DNA of 64,000 nt from Streptomyces altiplanensis (GCA_003719395.1 RHMC01000008.1:21251-85250); one strand, 5' to 3'. Counted from the stretch's first letter, positions 37,859-47,816 are shown. Notes: generated from the sequence alone by a model not told the origin. A program made the numbers and translations.

Positions 37859-40591
37859 TTACGCGTCGCCGCCGGCCGCACCGGGGTCGGCCGCGGTCAC
37901 GTCGAGCAGCTGGTAGCGGTCGACCGCCTGCTTCAGCGCGGAGCGGTCGATCCTGCCCTCCTTGGCGAGCTCGGTGAGCACCGCCAGGACGATCGACTGC
38001 GCGTCGATGTGGAAGTGGCGGCGCGCCGCACCCCGCGTATCGGCGAAGCCGAAGCCGTCCGCGCCGAGCGAGGAGTACGTGCCCGGGACCCAGCGCGAGA
38101 TCTGGTCCGGAACCGAACGCATCCAGTCCGAGACGGCCACGAACGGGCCCTGCGCGCCGGAGAGCTTCTCCGTCACGTACGGCACGCGCTGCTCCTCCTC
38201 CGGGTGGAGCAGGTTGTGCTCCTCCACCGAGACCGCGTCGCGGCGCAGCTCGTTCCAGGAGGTCGCGGACCAGACGTCGGCCTTGACGTTCCACTCCTCG
38301 GCGAGGATCCGCTGGGCCTCGACCGCCCACGGCACCGCCACACCGGAGGCCATGATCTGGGCCGGAAGCTCGCCCTTCTCGCCCTCCTTGAAGCGGTAGA
38401 TGCCCTTGAGGATGCCGTCGGTGTCGACGTTCTGGGGCTCCGCCGGGTGCTGGATCGGCTCGTTGTAGACGGTCAGGTAGTAGAAGACGTCCTCGGCGTT
38501 CTCGCCGTACATCCGCTTCAGGCCGTCCTGGACGATGTGCGCGATCTCGTACCCGAACGCCGGGTCGTACGCGACACAGGCCGGGTTCGTCGAGGCGAGC
38601 AGCTGCGAGTGGCCGTCCGCGTGCTGGAGGCCCTCACCGGTCAGAGTCGTACGACCGGCGCTCGCGCCCAGGACGAATCCGCGCGCGAGCTGGTCGGCCA
38701 TCTGCCAGAACTGGTCGCCGGTCCGCTGGAAACCGAACATCGAGTAGAAGACGTAGACCGGGATCAGCGGCTCGCCGTGCGTGGCGTACGCCGAACCCGC
38801 GGCGATCAGCGACGCGGTGCAGCCGGCCTCGGAGATGCCGTCGTGCAGCATCTGCCCGGTGGGCGACTCCTTGTACGCGAGCAGCAGCTCACGGTCGACC
38901 GCCTCGTACTGCTGGCCCAGCGGGTTGTAGATCTTCGCGCTCGGGAAGAACGCGTCCATGCCGAAGGTGCGGTACTCGTCGGGCGCGATCAGCACGAAAC
39001 GCTTGCCGATCTCCTTGTCCCGCATGAGGTCCTTCAGGACGCGCACGAACGCCATCGTCGTGGCGATCGACTGCTGACCCGACCCCTTCTTCGCGGCCGC
39101 GTACGTCTTCTCGGCCGGCAGCGGCAGGGGCTTGGCCCGGACGACACGGGTCGGTACGTACCCGCCCAGCGCGTTGCGCCGGTCGTGCATGTACTGGATC
39201 TCCTCCGAGTCGCGGCCCGGGTGGTAGTACGGCGGGTAGCCCTCGTCCAGCTGCTTGTCCGTGATCGGGATGTGCAGCCGGTCGCGGAAGCGCTTCAGGT
39301 CCTCGACCGTCAGCTTCTTCATCTGGTGGGTCGCGTTACGGCCCTCGAAGTTCGGCCCCAGCGTCCAGCCCTTGACGGTCTGGGCGAGGATGACGGTCGG
39401 CTGGCCCTTGTGGGCCTTGGCCGCCGCGTACGCCGCGTACACCTTCTTGTGGTCGTGACCGCCGCGCCCCAGGTGCAGGATCTGGTCGTCGGTCATGTTC
39501 TCGACCATGGCCCGCAGGCGGTGGTCGTCACCGAAGAAGTGGTTGCGGATGTACGCGCCGGTCTCCGTCGCGTACGTCTGGAACTGGCCGTCGGGGGTCG
39601 TGTTCAGCTTGTTGACCAGCACGCCGTCGCGGTCCTGCGCGAGCAGCGGGTCCCAGCTCCGGTCCCAGACCAGCTTGATGACGTTCCAGCCGGCGCCCCG
39701 GAACTGCGACTCCAGCTCCTGGATGACCTTGCCGTTGCCGCGCACCGGGCCGTCGAGGCGCTGGAGGTTGCAGTTGACGACGAAGGTCAGGTTGTCCAGG
39801 CCCTCGCGGGCGGCGATGGACAGCTGGCCGAGCGACTCGGGCTCGTCCATCTCGCCGTCGCCGAGGTACGCCCAGACGTGCGACTTGGAGGTGTCGGCGA
39901 TGCCGCGCGCCTCCATGTAGCGGTTCATCCGCGCCTGGTAGATCGCGCCGAGGGGGCCGAGGCCCATCGACACGGTCGGGAACTCCCAGAAGTCCGGCAT
40001 CAGCCGCGGGTGGGGGTACGACGACAGACCGTTCGGGGCCTTCGACTTCTCCTGGCGGAAGGCGTCGAGCTGCGCCTCGTTCAGCCGGTCGAGCAGGAAC
40101 GCGCGGGCGTAGATGCCGGGGGACGCGTGTCCCTGGAAGAAGATCTGGTCGCCGCCGTCGCCCTCGTCCTTGCCGCGGAAGAAGTGGTTGAAGCCCACGT
40201 CGTAGAGCGAGGCGGAGGAGGCGAACGTGGCGATGTGACCGCCCACGCCGATACCGGGGCGCTGCGCACGGGAGACCATCACGGCCGCGTTCCAGCGGGT
40301 CGCGTTGAGGACCTTGCGCTCGATCTCCTCGTTGCCGGGGAAGAACGGCTCGTCCTTGGTGGCGATGGTGTTGACGTAGTCCGTGCTGCGCATCTCGGGG
40401 ACCGCCACGCGCTTCTCGCGCGCGCGCTCGATCAGGCGGAGCATCAGGTAGCGGGCGCGCTCACGGCCCCGCTCGTCGACGGCGGCGTCGAGGGAGTCCA
40501 GCCATTCCTGGGTCTCTTCAGGATCGAAGTCCGGGACCTGGCTCGGAAGGCCGCCAATGATGATCGGATTGCGATCGGATCCGGAAGCCAC
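37859..40591 (-). CDS. aceE: pyruvate dehydrogenase E1 component, homodimeric type
   Basis: Thiamine-diphosphate enzyme that decarboxylates pyruvate and acetylates the lipoyl group of E2, feeding acetyl-CoA to the TCA cycle and, nearby on the map, to fatty-acid synthesis. The 910-residue protein starts with GTG at 40591 after AAGGA ([20 protein letters not shown]). The thiamine motif runs from [12 protein letters not shown] to FVVNCN near residues 240-275, and the active-site histidines are in [11 protein letters not shown] and [18 protein letters not shown]. It is intact despite its length, which supports the view that breaks elsewhere are random errors. Confidence 0.96.
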   Translation of the reverse strand: MASGSDRNPIIIGGLPSQVPDFDPEETQEWLDSLDAAVDERGRERARYLMLRLIERAREKRVAVPEMRSTDYVNTIATKDEPFFPGNEEIERKVLNATRWNAAVMVSRAQRPGIGVGGHIATFASSASLYDVGFNHFFRGKDEGDGGDQIFFQGHASPGIYARAFLLDRLNEAQLDAFRQEKSKAPNGLSSYPHPRLMPDFWEFPTVSMGLGPLGAIYQARMNRYMEARGIADTSKSHVWAYLGDGEMDEPESLGQLSIAAREGLDNLTFVVNCNLQRLDGPVRGNGKVIQELESQFRGAGWNVIKLVWDRSWDPLLAQDRDGVLVNKLNTTPDGQFQTYATETGAYIRNHFFGDDHRLRAMVENMTDDQILHLGRGGHDHKKVYAAYAAAKAHKGQPTVILAQTVKGWTLGPNFEGRNATHQMKKLTVEDLKRFRDRLHIPITDKQLDEGYPPYYHPGRDSEEIQYMHDRRNALGGYVPTRVVRAKPLPLPAEKTYAAAKKGSGQQSIATTMAFVRVLKDLMRDKEIGKRFVLIAPDEYRTFGMDAFFPSAKIYNPLGQQYEAVDRELLLAYKESPTGQMLHDGISEAGCTASLIAAGSAYATHGEPLIPVYVFYSMFGFQRTGDQFWQMADQLARGFVLGASAGRTTLTGEGLQHADGHSQLLASTNPACVAYDPAFGYEIAHIVQDGLKRMYGENAEDVFYYLTVYNEPIQHPAEPQNVDTDGILKGIYRFKEGEKGELPAQIMASGVAVPWAVEAQRILAEEWNVKADVWSATSWNELRRDAVSVEEHNLLHPEEEQRVPYVTEKLSGAQGPFVAVSDWMRSVPDQISRWVPGTYSSLGADGFGFADTRGAARRHFHIDAQSIVLAVLTELAKEGRIDRSALKQAVDRYQLLDVTAADPGAAGGDA

Positions 40592-40999
40592 GCTGTTCCT
40601 TCGCTGGTTGGGTCTTGAGAGGTGTCGCGCCGCATCCATCGTGTACCCCGGAATCGCAAACGTCATCTTTACCGAGGGGTAACCATCGCTCGGTGAGAAG
40701 TGCGGCGCCGGCCGAGGACGGATCCGGCCGAATCGCAACCCTACGCCCGACACGTTGATGCATTCCGTAAGGCCGTTCGGGACCGATTGGCCTACCGAAG
40801 CCGCGGAAGCCGTCAAACGTGGTCGAATGGTGTGGGATGAATCACGAAGAGGGCTCAGGAGGTGTCCGTAGGCCCATCCTTTGGGCGGGATCGGGGGCGG
40901 GGTACTTGCGAGATTCGTCCTGCACGTGTGGACTACGGCCAATGCCCCGCGCACGCGCGGGTCCGAAGCATTTTCCAAAACATGATCAGGAGGCAATCC
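40592..40999. other. divergent promoter region of aceE and the DUF3052 gene
   Basis: About 408 bases with no convincing gene on either strand; open frames here are short and lack ribosome sites. It is less GC-rich than the coding DNA, especially 40640-40780. Both promoters must lie here, but no -35/-10 pair could be assigned with confidence. Confidence 0.5.
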
Positions 41000-41440
41000 G
41001 TGAGCGCGACCGCGGACCACGCGGAGGAGCGGACCAACCTTGCCGCGAGGCTGGGTTTCCAGCCCGAGCAGGTGGTCCAGGAGATCGGCTTCGACGACGA
41101 TGTCGATCAGGAGCTCCGCGAGGCCATCGAGGAACTCATTGGCACCGAACTCGTCGACGAGGACTACGACGATGTGGCTGACGCCGTCGTGCTGTGGTTC
41201 CGAGACGAGGACGGGGATCTGACGGACGCGCTGGTCGACGCTACGCAGCTGATCGACGAAGGCGCCCCCGTCTGGCTGATGACGCCGAAGACAGGCCGCG
41301 AAGGCTATGTCGAGCCGAGCGACATCAATGAAGCCGCGCAGACCGCGGGTCTGTCTCAGACCAAGAGCGTCAACGCGGGCAAGGACTGGACCGGCAGCAG
41401 GCTGGTTACCCCGAAGGCGGCGAAGTCCGGCAAGCGCTGA
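41000..41440 (+). CDS. DUF3052 domain protein
   Basis: A 146-residue acidic protein of the actinobacterial family DUF3052, function unknown. The GTG at 41000 follows AGGAGG. Landmarks: [20 protein letters not shown], then [20 protein letters not shown] and [20 protein letters not shown]. No membrane segment. The gene pair aceE/DUF3052 is, from memory, conserved in Streptomyces. Intact. Confidence 0.88.
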   Translation: MSATADHAEERTNLAARLGFQPEQVVQEIGFDDDVDQELREAIEELIGTELVDEDYDDVADAVVLWFRDEDGDLTDALVDATQLIDEGAPVWLMTPKTGREGYVEPSDINEAAQTAGLSQTKSVNAGKDWTGSRLVTPKAAKSGKR

Positions 41441-41486
41441 GCGAAGAACCGACGCAGACAACCGGCCACCGTCACCGGACGCAGCC

Positions 41487-41520
41487 AGGGCCCCCGCCGA
41501 CCTCGGTCGGCGGGGGCCCT
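41487..41520 (+). terminator. strong rho-independent-like hairpin
   Basis: Perfect 16-bp arms AGGGCCCCCGCCGACC and GGTCGGCGGGGGCCCT with a two-base centre, followed by TT, end the DUF3052 transcript. Confidence 0.88.
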
Positions 41521-41566
41521 TTGCGTAGGGTGGAGCCCCGGAACGGACTGAGGGGGCGACGCTTCC

Positions 41567-42052
41567 ATGGCGGCAGAGGTGGGCACCAAGGCCCCGGATT
41601 TCGAGCTGAAGGACAACCACGGCCGGACCGTGAGGCTCTCCGGCTTCTGGGCCCCGGACGGCCCGGGCGACGACGGCGGGGCCAGGAACGTGGTGCTGCT
41701 CTTCTACCCGTTCGCCTTCACCGGCGTCTGCACGGGCGAGCTGCGCGCGCTCCGCGACGAGCTGCCGAAGTTCGTCAACGACGACGTGCAGCTGCTCGCC
41801 GTGTCCACCGACTCCATCCACACCCTGCGGGTCTACGCCGAGCAGGAGGACATCGAGTATCCGCTCCTGTCGGACTTCTGGCCGCACGGCGAGGCCTCGC
41901 GCGCGTACGGCGTCTTCGACGAGGACAAGGGCTGCGCGGTGCGCGGCACCTTCGTCATCGACAAGCGGGGCGTGGTGCGCTGGACCGTGGTGAACGGCCT
42001 GCCCGACGCGCGCGACCTGAACGACTACCTCAAGGCCCTCGACGCCCTCTGA
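41567..42052 (+). CDS. AhpE/BCP-type peroxiredoxin
   Basis: A 161-residue thiol peroxidase that reduces hydrogen and organic peroxides. The peroxidatic cysteine is in [18 protein letters not shown] (residue about 54), in the usual P-x3-T-x2-C setting. [17 protein letters not shown] and [15 protein letters not shown] complete the fold. There is no obvious resolving cysteine, as in AhpE-type one-cysteine enzymes; C128 in KGCAVRG is a possible one. It precedes the TerD genes, in keeping with a stress-response neighbourhood. Confidence 0.9.
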   Translation: MAAEVGTKAPDFELKDNHGRTVRLSGFWAPDGPGDDGGARNVVLLFYPFAFTGVCTGELRALRDELPKFVNDDVQLLAVSTDSIHTLRVYAEQEDIEYPLLSDFWPHGEASRAYGVFDEDKGCAVRGTFVIDKRGVVRWTVVNGLPDARDLNDYLKALDAL

Positions 42053-42091
42053 CGTACCCGAGAAATCGGGGTTCCGGGCATGCTGCGCGGG

Positions 42092-42118
42092 GGAACCGGT
42101 CACTAGGATCGACTCGTT
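42092..42118 (+). promoter_or_regulatory. promoter of the first terD gene
   Basis: TAGGAT (42104-42109) is a consensus Streptomyces -10. Overlapping it, GGAAC (42092-42096) and CGTT (42115-42118) with 18 bases between resemble an ECF/SigR-type promoter. Either or both could drive the stress genes; found by eye. Confidence 0.5.
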
Positions 42119-42177
42119 GATCCGATACCAGCGCATTCCGGGGGTCCCTCGGCCCCTCGACACATATGGGAGGACTC

Positions 42178-42753
42178 GTGGGAGTCAGCCTCAGCAAGGG
42201 CGGCAACGTCTCGCTGACCAAGGCCGCCCCCAACCTGACCGCGGTCATCGTCGGTCTGGGCTGGGACGCTCGTACCACCACCGGGGGTGACTTCGACCTC
42301 GACGCCAGCGCTCTGCTGACCAACGCGGAGGGCAAGGTCACCAACGACTCGAACTTCGTCTTCTTCAACAACCTCAAGAGCCCCGACGGCTCGGTCGAGC
42401 ACCTCGGCGACAACACCACGGGTGAGGGCGAGGGCGACGACGAGGTCATCAAGGTGAACCTGGCCGGCGTGCCGGCGGACGTCGCCAAGATCGTTTTCCC
42501 GGTCTCGATCTACGAGGCCGAGGCCAGGCAGCAGAGCTTCGGCCAGGTGCGCAACGCGTACATCCGCGTCGTGAACCAGGCCGACAACACCGAACTGGCG
42601 CGCTACGACCTGAGCGAGGACGCCTCGACGGAGACCGCGATGGTCTTCGGCGAGCTGTACCGCAACGGGGCGGAGTGGAAGTTCCGGGCCATCGGTCAGG
42701 GGTACGCCTCGGGCCTGCGCGGCATCGCGCAGGACTTCGGCGTCAACGTCTGA
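42178..42753 (+). CDS. terD: TerD family calcium-binding stress protein (copy 1)
   Basis: A 191-residue TerD protein, linked to tellurite, oxidative and envelope stress. Calcium-site motifs of the family are complete: [20 protein letters not shown] and [13 protein letters not shown]. The GTG at 42178 has GGGAGG close upstream. It is about 75 percent like the next gene by eye. TerD proteins bind calcium and are thought to work with TerC at the membrane. Confidence 0.95.
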   Translation: MGVSLSKGGNVSLTKAAPNLTAVIVGLGWDARTTTGGDFDLDASALLTNAEGKVTNDSNFVFFNNLKSPDGSVEHLGDNTTGEGEGDDEVIKVNLAGVPADVAKIVFPVSIYEAEARQQSFGQVRNAYIRVVNQADNTELARYDLSEDASTETAMVFGELYRNGAEWKFRAIGQGYASGLRGIAQDFGVNV

Positions 42754-42768
42754 GCGAGACCCCCTTCA

Positions 42769-42804
42769 CGTCCGGCGTCGCACGTGCACGTGCGACGCCG
42801 GACG
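42769..42804. terminator. perfect 36-bp palindrome between the two terD genes
   Basis: CGTCCGGCGTCGCACGTG and CACGTGCGACGCCGGACG are exact complements with no loop bases. It starts 16 bases after the first terD stop and ends 44 bases before the second terD start. It probably reduces readthrough. Confidence 0.7.
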
Positions 42805-42847
42805 CGCCTCACCACTCATTTCCGTACCGCGGGGAGGAAGCAAGATC

Positions 42848-43423
42848 ATGGGCGTCACGCTCGCCAAGGGAGGCAACGTCTCCCTCTCCAAGGCCGCACC
42901 GAATCTCACCCAGGTGCTGGTCGGGCTCGGCTGGGATGCGCGCTCCACCACAGGAGCCCCCTTCGACCTCGACGCCAGCGCGCTGCTGTGCCAGAACGGC
43001 CGCGTGCTCGGCGACGAGTACTTCGTCTTCTACAACAACCTCAAGAGCCCCGAGGGCTCGGTCGAGCACACCGGTGACAACCTGACCGGTGAGGGTGATG
43101 GCGACGACGAGTCGATGATCATCGACCTCTCCCTGGTGCCCGAGCACTGCGACAAGATCATTTTCCCGGTCTCGATCCACGACGCGGACAACCGCGGCCA
43201 GACCTTCGGTCAGGTCAGCAACGCCTTCATCCGCGTGGTCAACCAGGCCGACGGCCAGGAGCTGGCCCGTTACGACCTCTCCGAGGACGCTTCCAGCGAG
43301 ACCGCGATGATCTTCGGTGAGGTGTACCGGTACGGCGGGGAATGGAAGTTCCGAGCGGTTGGACAGGGGTATGCGTCAGGTCTGCGGGGCATCGCCCTAG
43401 ACTTCGGGGTCAACGTTTCGTAA
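42848..43423 (+). CDS. terD: TerD family calcium-binding stress protein (copy 2)
   Basis: A 191-residue tandem paralogue of the preceding gene. The calcium motifs are intact: [20 protein letters not shown] and [13 protein letters not shown]. The two proteins share the same C-terminal pattern ([12 protein letters not shown], then DFGVNV). ATG at 42848 follows GGGGAGGAAG. The tandem pair is common in Streptomyces, where terD homologues affect growth and differentiation. Confidence 0.95.
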   Translation: MGVTLAKGGNVSLSKAAPNLTQVLVGLGWDARSTTGAPFDLDASALLCQNGRVLGDEYFVFYNNLKSPEGSVEHTGDNLTGEGDGDDESMIIDLSLVPEHCDKIIFPVSIHDADNRGQTFGQVSNAFIRVVNQADGQELARYDLSEDASSETAMIFGEVYRYGGEWKFRAVGQGYASGLRGIALDFGVNVS

Positions 43424-43472
43424 AGCCGCGCACGGCGCGGGGGAGACCCGTACTTACACGATGGGGTAGCCA

Positions 43473-44621
43473 GTGGTTCTGAAAACCTTCGGCTGGTCGT
43501 TTGCCATCACGGCACTCGGACTGGCTTTCGCCGCCTGGCAGTGGGGGTGGGAGGCGTTCGGGGTCGTACTGATCCTGTCGATCCTCGAAATCTCGCTGTC
43601 CTTCGACAACGCGGTGGTCAACGCCGGAATCCTGAAGAAGATGAATGCCTTCTGGCAGAAGATCTTCCTCACCATCGGCATCCTGATCGCCGTCTTCGGT
43701 ATGCGGCTGGTCTTCCCTGTCGCCATCGTCGCGATCAGTGCCAAGGTCGGTCCCATCGAGGCGATTCAGCTCGCGATGGACCAGCCCAAGCAGTACGAAG
43801 CCCTGGTCACGGACGCCCACCCGGCGATCGCGGCCTTCGGCGGCATGTTCCTGCTCATGATCTTCCTGGACTTCATCTTCGAGGACCGGGACATCAAGTG
43901 GCTCGGCTGGATCGAGCGTCCGCTGGCCAGGCTCGGCAAGGTCGACATGCTGTCGGTCTGCATCGCGCTGATCGTCCTGCTCGGCACGGCGATGACCTTC
44001 GCGACCCACGCACACACCAGCTCGGGATACCAGGACAAGTCGGCCACGGTGCTGCTCTCCGGCGTCGCCGGCCTGATCACGTACCTCATCGTCGGCGGTC
44101 TCTCCAGCCACTTCGAGAACAAGATCGAAGAGGAAGAGGAGCGCGAGCACGAAGAGGAGGAGAAGGCCAAGGCGGAAGGCAAGGACCCGTCCCTCGTCGG
44201 CCTGGCGGGCAAGGCCGCGTTCTTCCTCTTCCTGTACCTGGAAGTCCTCGACGCCTCCTTCTCGTTCGACGGTGTCATCGGCGCCTTCGCCATCACGAAC
44301 CACATCTTCTGGATGGCGCTCGGCCTCGGCATCGGCGCGATGTACGTACGTTCGCTGACGGTCTACCTGGTCCGCCAGGGCACCCTGGACGACTACGTCT
44401 ACCTGGAGCACGGCGCGCACTACGCGATCGGCGCGCTCGCGGTCCTCCTGCTGATCACCATCGAGCACGAGATCAGCGAGCTCATCACCGGTCTCATCGG
44501 TGTCCTCCTGATCGCCGCCTCCTTCTGGTCCTCGATCCGCCGCAACAAGCGGCTCGCGGCCGCCGAGGACGGCAAGGGGCCGTCCTCGGGAGACAAGACT
44601 GAGGTCCCGTCCGGGGTGTGA
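43473..44621 (+). CDS. TerC/DUF475 family membrane protein
   Basis: A 382-residue multi-spanning membrane protein of the TerC (DUF475) group. Acidic intramembrane motifs proposed to bind metal ions occur twice: LEISLSFDNAVVNAGILKK in the first half and LEVLDASFSFDGVIGAFA in the second. Between the halves is a strongly charged cytoplasmic loop of about 35 residues (IEEEEEREHEEEEKAKAEGK). It follows the terD pair by 49 bases and so belongs to the same stress unit; TerC is proposed to hold TerD complexes at the membrane. Confidence 0.92.
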   Translation: MVLKTFGWSFAITALGLAFAAWQWGWEAFGVVLILSILEISLSFDNAVVNAGILKKMNAFWQKIFLTIGILIAVFGMRLVFPVAIVAISAKVGPIEAIQLAMDQPKQYEALVTDAHPAIAAFGGMFLLMIFLDFIFEDRDIKWLGWIERPLARLGKVDMLSVCIALIVLLGTAMTFATHAHTSSGYQDKSATVLLSGVAGLITYLIVGGLSSHFENKIEEEEEREHEEEEKAKAEGKDPSLVGLAGKAAFFLFLYLEVLDASFSFDGVIGAFAITNHIFWMALGLGIGAMYVRSLTVYLVRQGTLDDYVYLEHGAHYAIGALAVLLLITIEHEISELITGLIGVLLIAASFWSSIRRNKRLAAAEDGKGPSSGDKTEVPSGV

Positions 44622-44648
44622 CCCGGCAGGGATTGAGGAACGCTCTGA

Positions 44649-44688
44649 GCGGGGCGGTCACGAGGCGTCGGCCTCGGGGCCGCCCCGC
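44649..44688 (+). terminator. nested hairpin after the TerC gene
   Basis: Outer arms GCGGGGCGG (44649-44657) and CCGCCCCGC (44680-44688) enclose a second stem GAGGC/GCCTC. Confidence 0.65.
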
Positions 44689-44745
44689 GGCCTTGCGTGC
44701 CGTTGCGCGGGGTTTTCAAGAGACACCTGGGGTGTGGGGGGCGGG

Positions 44746-45483
44746 ATGGCTTTCTGGGACAGCCTGCGGCGGAACAGGGCCGAGCAGTTCGCGTCCGGCA
44801 ATGCCGCGGCCAACGCGATCGAGCTGACCAAGCGGAACCCTTCGGTCTCGCTCACCAAGCAGGGCGCGGCCACCGGCAATCTGCGCGTCAACCTTTCATG
44901 GCGGATGCGCACTTCCGACATCGGAGGCAAAACGCGGCGCAGCGGCAGTCTGCTGCGCCGGCCGCTCAAGTTCTTCCAGCCGGAACTGGTGCAGGCGCAC
45001 ACCCAGGGCGTGGTCAACGTCGACCTCGACCTCGGCTGCCTCTACGAGCTGGTGGACGGCACCAAGGGCGTCGTGCAGCCGCTGGGCAGCTTCTTCGGGA
45101 GCCTGAACGCGCCGCCGTACGTCCAGCTCAGCGGCGACGACCGATTCGGCGCGCCGTCGGGCGAGACGATCTATGTGAACCTCGACCACCGCGAGGCGAT
45201 CAAGCGGCTGCTGGTCTTCGTCTACATCTACGACCAGACGCCGGCCTTCGACCGTACGCACGCCGTGGTGACGCTCTTCCCGAGCAACGGCCCGCGCATA
45301 GAGATCGAGCTCGACGAGCGCGCCCCGCAGGCCCGTTCGTGCGCCGTCCTCACCATCGAGGACGTCAAGGGCGACCTGGTGGTGCGGCGCGAGGTGAAGT
45401 TCGTCTACGGCTTCCAGGCGGAGCTGGACCGGCTGTACGGATGGGGCCTGCAGTGGGGGCGCGGCTACAAGACCAAGGCCTGA
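44746..45483 (+). CDS. TerA-like tellurium-resistance family protein
   Basis: A 245-residue protein resembling the TerA/stress-protein group. The core reads GVVNVDLDLGCLYELVDGTK, then QPLGSFFGSLNAPPYVQLSG and ETIYVNLDHREAIKRLLVFV; the C-terminal half is a beta-sandwich like TerD. The ATG at 44746 is used rather than an earlier in-frame start. The N-terminal 30 residues (FWDSLRRNRAEQF) are basic and specific to this group. It lies between TerC and the variant TerD gene. Confidence 0.82.
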   Translation: MAFWDSLRRNRAEQFASGNAAANAIELTKRNPSVSLTKQGAATGNLRVNLSWRMRTSDIGGKTRRSGSLLRRPLKFFQPELVQAHTQGVVNVDLDLGCLYELVDGTKGVVQPLGSFFGSLNAPPYVQLSGDDRFGAPSGETIYVNLDHREAIKRLLVFVYIYDQTPAFDRTHAVVTLFPSNGPRIEIELDERAPQARSCAVLTIEDVKGDLVVRREVKFVYGFQAELDRLYGWGLQWGRGYKTKA

Positions 45484-45525
45484 CGGGCCTGACGGGCCTG
45501 ACGGGCCTGGTCTCCGGGCCCGTCA
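45481..45525 (+). repeat. triple 9-bp repeat and hairpin overlapping a stop codon
   Basis: TGACGGGCC occurs three times in a row (45481-45507); the first copy supplies the TGA stop of the TerA-like gene. The third copy pairs with GGGCCCGTCA (to 45525) to make a terminator-like hairpin. Confidence 0.75.
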
Positions 45526-45564
45526 GGAGTCGCGTTCTCCAGGCAGGTTCTCCAGGTGTGCCCT

Positions 45565-46400
45565 CTAGGCGCGGACGAACTGCGGCCCCTGCGGCGGCAG
45601 CCGGAAGTTCGGGTCCGGTGCGAAGGCAGCGGCGGCGGCGGGCTGCGGGTAGCCGTAGGCGGGCTGGGGTCGACGCCGACGTGGGGGTAGCCATGAGCGG
45701 GTGCGGGCCGCTCGGCTGCGGGTAGCCGGTACGCGGGCTGGAGCGGCTGGGAGCGGCGGCTGGGCGGGCGGTGCGGGCGGCTCGGGGGCCGGGGCGGGCC
45801 CCGCCGCGGACGTCGCTGCCGACGCGGGCTCCGCGGCCGCTCCCTCCGTCCCCTCCGTCTCGTCCACCGTGACGCCGTGTCCGTGGCCAGGCCGATCAGG
45901 CCGTTCGAGTAGCCCTCACCCAGCGCCCTGAACTTCCAGCCCTCGCCGCGCCGGTACAGCTCCCCGCAGATCAGCGCGGTCTCCGCACCCGTCTCCGGCC
46001 TGACCTCGAAGTACGCGAGCGGCTCGCCGCTCCCGGCCGCGGTGGCGTCGTACACCTCGATGCGCAGGTCCCGTACGTGCTCGAACGGGACGTTCTCCGT
46101 CGAGGCGACGATCAGGATCCGGTCCACGGCCGGTTCGAGCGCCGTGAGGTCCGTCTGCACCGAGTCGGTGACGTCGTCGGGCATGCGCTTCTTGCCCAGG
46201 CTCCGGACCAGGCCCGAAGGGTGGCGGGGCTGGTTGTAGAAGACGAAGTCCTCGTCGGAGCGCACGCGCCGGTCGACGCCGAGCAGCAGGGCCGAGGCAT
46301 CCACTTCGGGGACGTCGGGGCCGGGGGTCCAGCGCAGCACAGCCCGTACGGCCGTGGCGTCGAGCGGGACGTTCGAGCCCTTCAGCATGGCGTGCGTCAT
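45565..46400 (-). CDS. variant TerD protein with degenerate calcium site and long disordered tail, frame breaks
   Basis: A TerD-like protein whose first 170 residues match the family (VRAVLRWTPGPDVPEVDASALL, FVFYNQPRHPSG, GEGWKFRALGEGYSNGLIGL), but where normal TerD has GDN-TGEG-GDDE this one has SLGKKRMPDDVTDSVQTDL, so calcium binding is probably lost. A tail rich in Ala, Pro, Gln and Tyr (PAYGYPQPAAAAAF) follows and ends in PPQGPQFVRA. The tail is split by several frame breaks (near 45880, 45720 and 45650), so its exact sequence is uncertain. ATG at 46400 is the likeliest start. Divergent from the aldolase operon. Confidence 0.8.
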
Positions 46401-46507
46401 GCCTGTCATCCTGCCTTCCCGCGGCTCCCGCGGACAACGCGGGGCCACGTTTCCTTACGGTCGGAGGTCGTGCTTTTGTGTGAGTAACCTGAAGTTCATG
46501 CGCACGG

Positions 46508-46533
46508 GGAACTCTTGACACGGTCCCTACGTA
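46508..46533 (+). promoter_or_regulatory. possible promoter of the aldolase operon
   Basis: TTGACA (46515-46520) is a consensus -35 with only weak -10 candidates behind it. GGAAC (46508-46512) followed 17 bases later by CGTA resembles the ECF-like arrangement seen at the first terD gene. Assigned by eye. Confidence 0.35.
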
Positions 46534-46585
46534 CTATTACCGGCCACAGAGCAATGGGCCGACACGGCAGCACGGGGGGATTTTG

Positions 46586-47746
46586 ATGCGTCATTTCGGG
46601 CATATCCCGCCCACTGTCCGGAAGAACCTCTTTCATCAGGAGCCGGTCACGTTCGATGCCGGGTCCTCGGCCCGTACGCTCTCCGCCGCTCTCGGCGCCA
46701 CGCTCTACAGCCCGGCCACCCGGCCGGCGCTCGCCGACGACGTGGTGAAGCAGGCGGGGCGCGGGGTCGTCTCGATGGTGCTCTGCCTGGAAGATTCCAT
46801 CGACGACGCGGAAGTCGCCGGGGCCGAGGAGAACCTCGTCCGGCAGTTCGCCGAGCTCGACGCGCGGGGCCCGGAGCTGCCGCTGCTGTTCGTCCGGGTC
46901 CGCGAACCCGGGCAGATTCCCGATCTGGTGCACCGGCTGGGCCCCTCGGCACGGTTGCTGTCCGGATTCGTACTGCCGAAGTTCACCGAGGAGCGTGGCG
47001 TCGCCTTCCTGGAGGCGCTCGCGGCCGCGGAGGCGACGAGCGGGCAGCGGCTGTTCGCGATGCCCGTCCTGGAATCACCGCAACTGCTCCACCTGGAGAC
47101 CCGGGCCGAGACGCTGGGCGGTATCGCCCGCACCGTCGGCAAGTACCGGGAGCGGGTGCTCGCGCTGCGCCTGGGCGTCACCGACTTCTGCTCGGCGTAC
47201 GGGCTGCGCAGGGCGCCCGACATGACGGCGTACGACGTGCAGATCGTGGCCGGGGTCATCGCCGACGTGGTGAACGTGCTCGGGCGTTCGGACGGCACGG
47301 GCTTCACGATCACCGGTCCCGTGTGGGAGTACTTCCGGGTCCAGGAGCGGATGTTCAAGCCGCAGCTGCGCCGCAGCCCCTTCATGGGGCAGGCGGAGGC
47401 GCTGCGCGCGTCGCTCATCGAGCACGACATGGACGGGCTGCTGCGGGAGATCTCGCTCGACCGCGCGAACGGGCTGCTCGGCAAGACCTGCATCCATCCG
47501 TCGCACGTGCTGCCCGTGCACGCGCTGTCGGTGGTCAGTCATGAGGAGTTCAGCGACGCGCAGGACATCCTGCGGCCGGAGCGGGACGGTGGCGGAGTGA
47601 TGCGTTCCGCTTACACGAACAAGATGAACGAAGTGAAGCCGCACCGCGCGTGGGCCGAACGCACGCTGCTGAGGGCCGAGGTCTTCGGGGTGGCCCGCGA
47701 GGACGTCGGCTTCGTGGAGCTGCTGACCGCCGGAACGACCGGCTGA
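46586..47746 (+). CDS. HpcH/HpaI-type aldolase (CitE-like) of the Ter-linked operon
   Basis: A 386-residue TIM-barrel C-C lyase of the HpcH/HpaI (citrate lyase beta) superfamily. Visible motifs: SMVLCLEDSIDDAEVAGAEE with the metal-binding acidic residues, LLFVRVREPGQIPDL, FVLPKFTEERG, RLFAMPVLESPQLLHLETRA, LRLGVTDFCSAYGLRR and GKTCIHPSHVLPVHAL. ATG at 46586 follows a G-rich ribosome site. In published comparative genomics such aldolases are encoded with TerD proteins, phosphoribosyltransferases and HAD phosphatases and are predicted to act in making a nucleoside-like compound. The substrate is not known. Confidence 0.88.
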   Translation: MRHFGHIPPTVRKNLFHQEPVTFDAGSSARTLSAALGATLYSPATRPALADDVVKQAGRGVVSMVLCLEDSIDDAEVAGAEENLVRQFAELDARGPELPLLFVRVREPGQIPDLVHRLGPSARLLSGFVLPKFTEERGVAFLEALAAAEATSGQRLFAMPVLESPQLLHLETRAETLGGIARTVGKYRERVLALRLGVTDFCSAYGLRRAPDMTAYDVQIVAGVIADVVNVLGRSDGTGFTITGPVWEYFRVQERMFKPQLRRSPFMGQAEALRASLIEHDMDGLLREISLDRANGLLGKTCIHPSHVLPVHALSVVSHEEFSDAQDILRPERDGGGVMRSAYTNKMNEVKPHRAWAERTLLRAEVFGVAREDVGFVELLTAGTTG

Positions 47747-47816
47747 GACGGCTGACGGCCGGTGGCCGGGCCGGCCGAGACGACTGCCGACTGAGCCGGC
47801 TGAGAGCGAGACTGAG

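Noticed and set aside
37277..40618. 1113-residue open frame on the + strand opposite aceE
   Set aside because: Antisense shadow produced by high third-position GC; aceE on the other strand has complete thiamine-binding motifs.
40592..42163. N-terminal extension of aceE by about 520 residues
   Set aside because: The frame stays open by chance across the DUF3052 and peroxiredoxin genes; GTG 40591 with AAGGA and the known E1 N-terminus fix the start.
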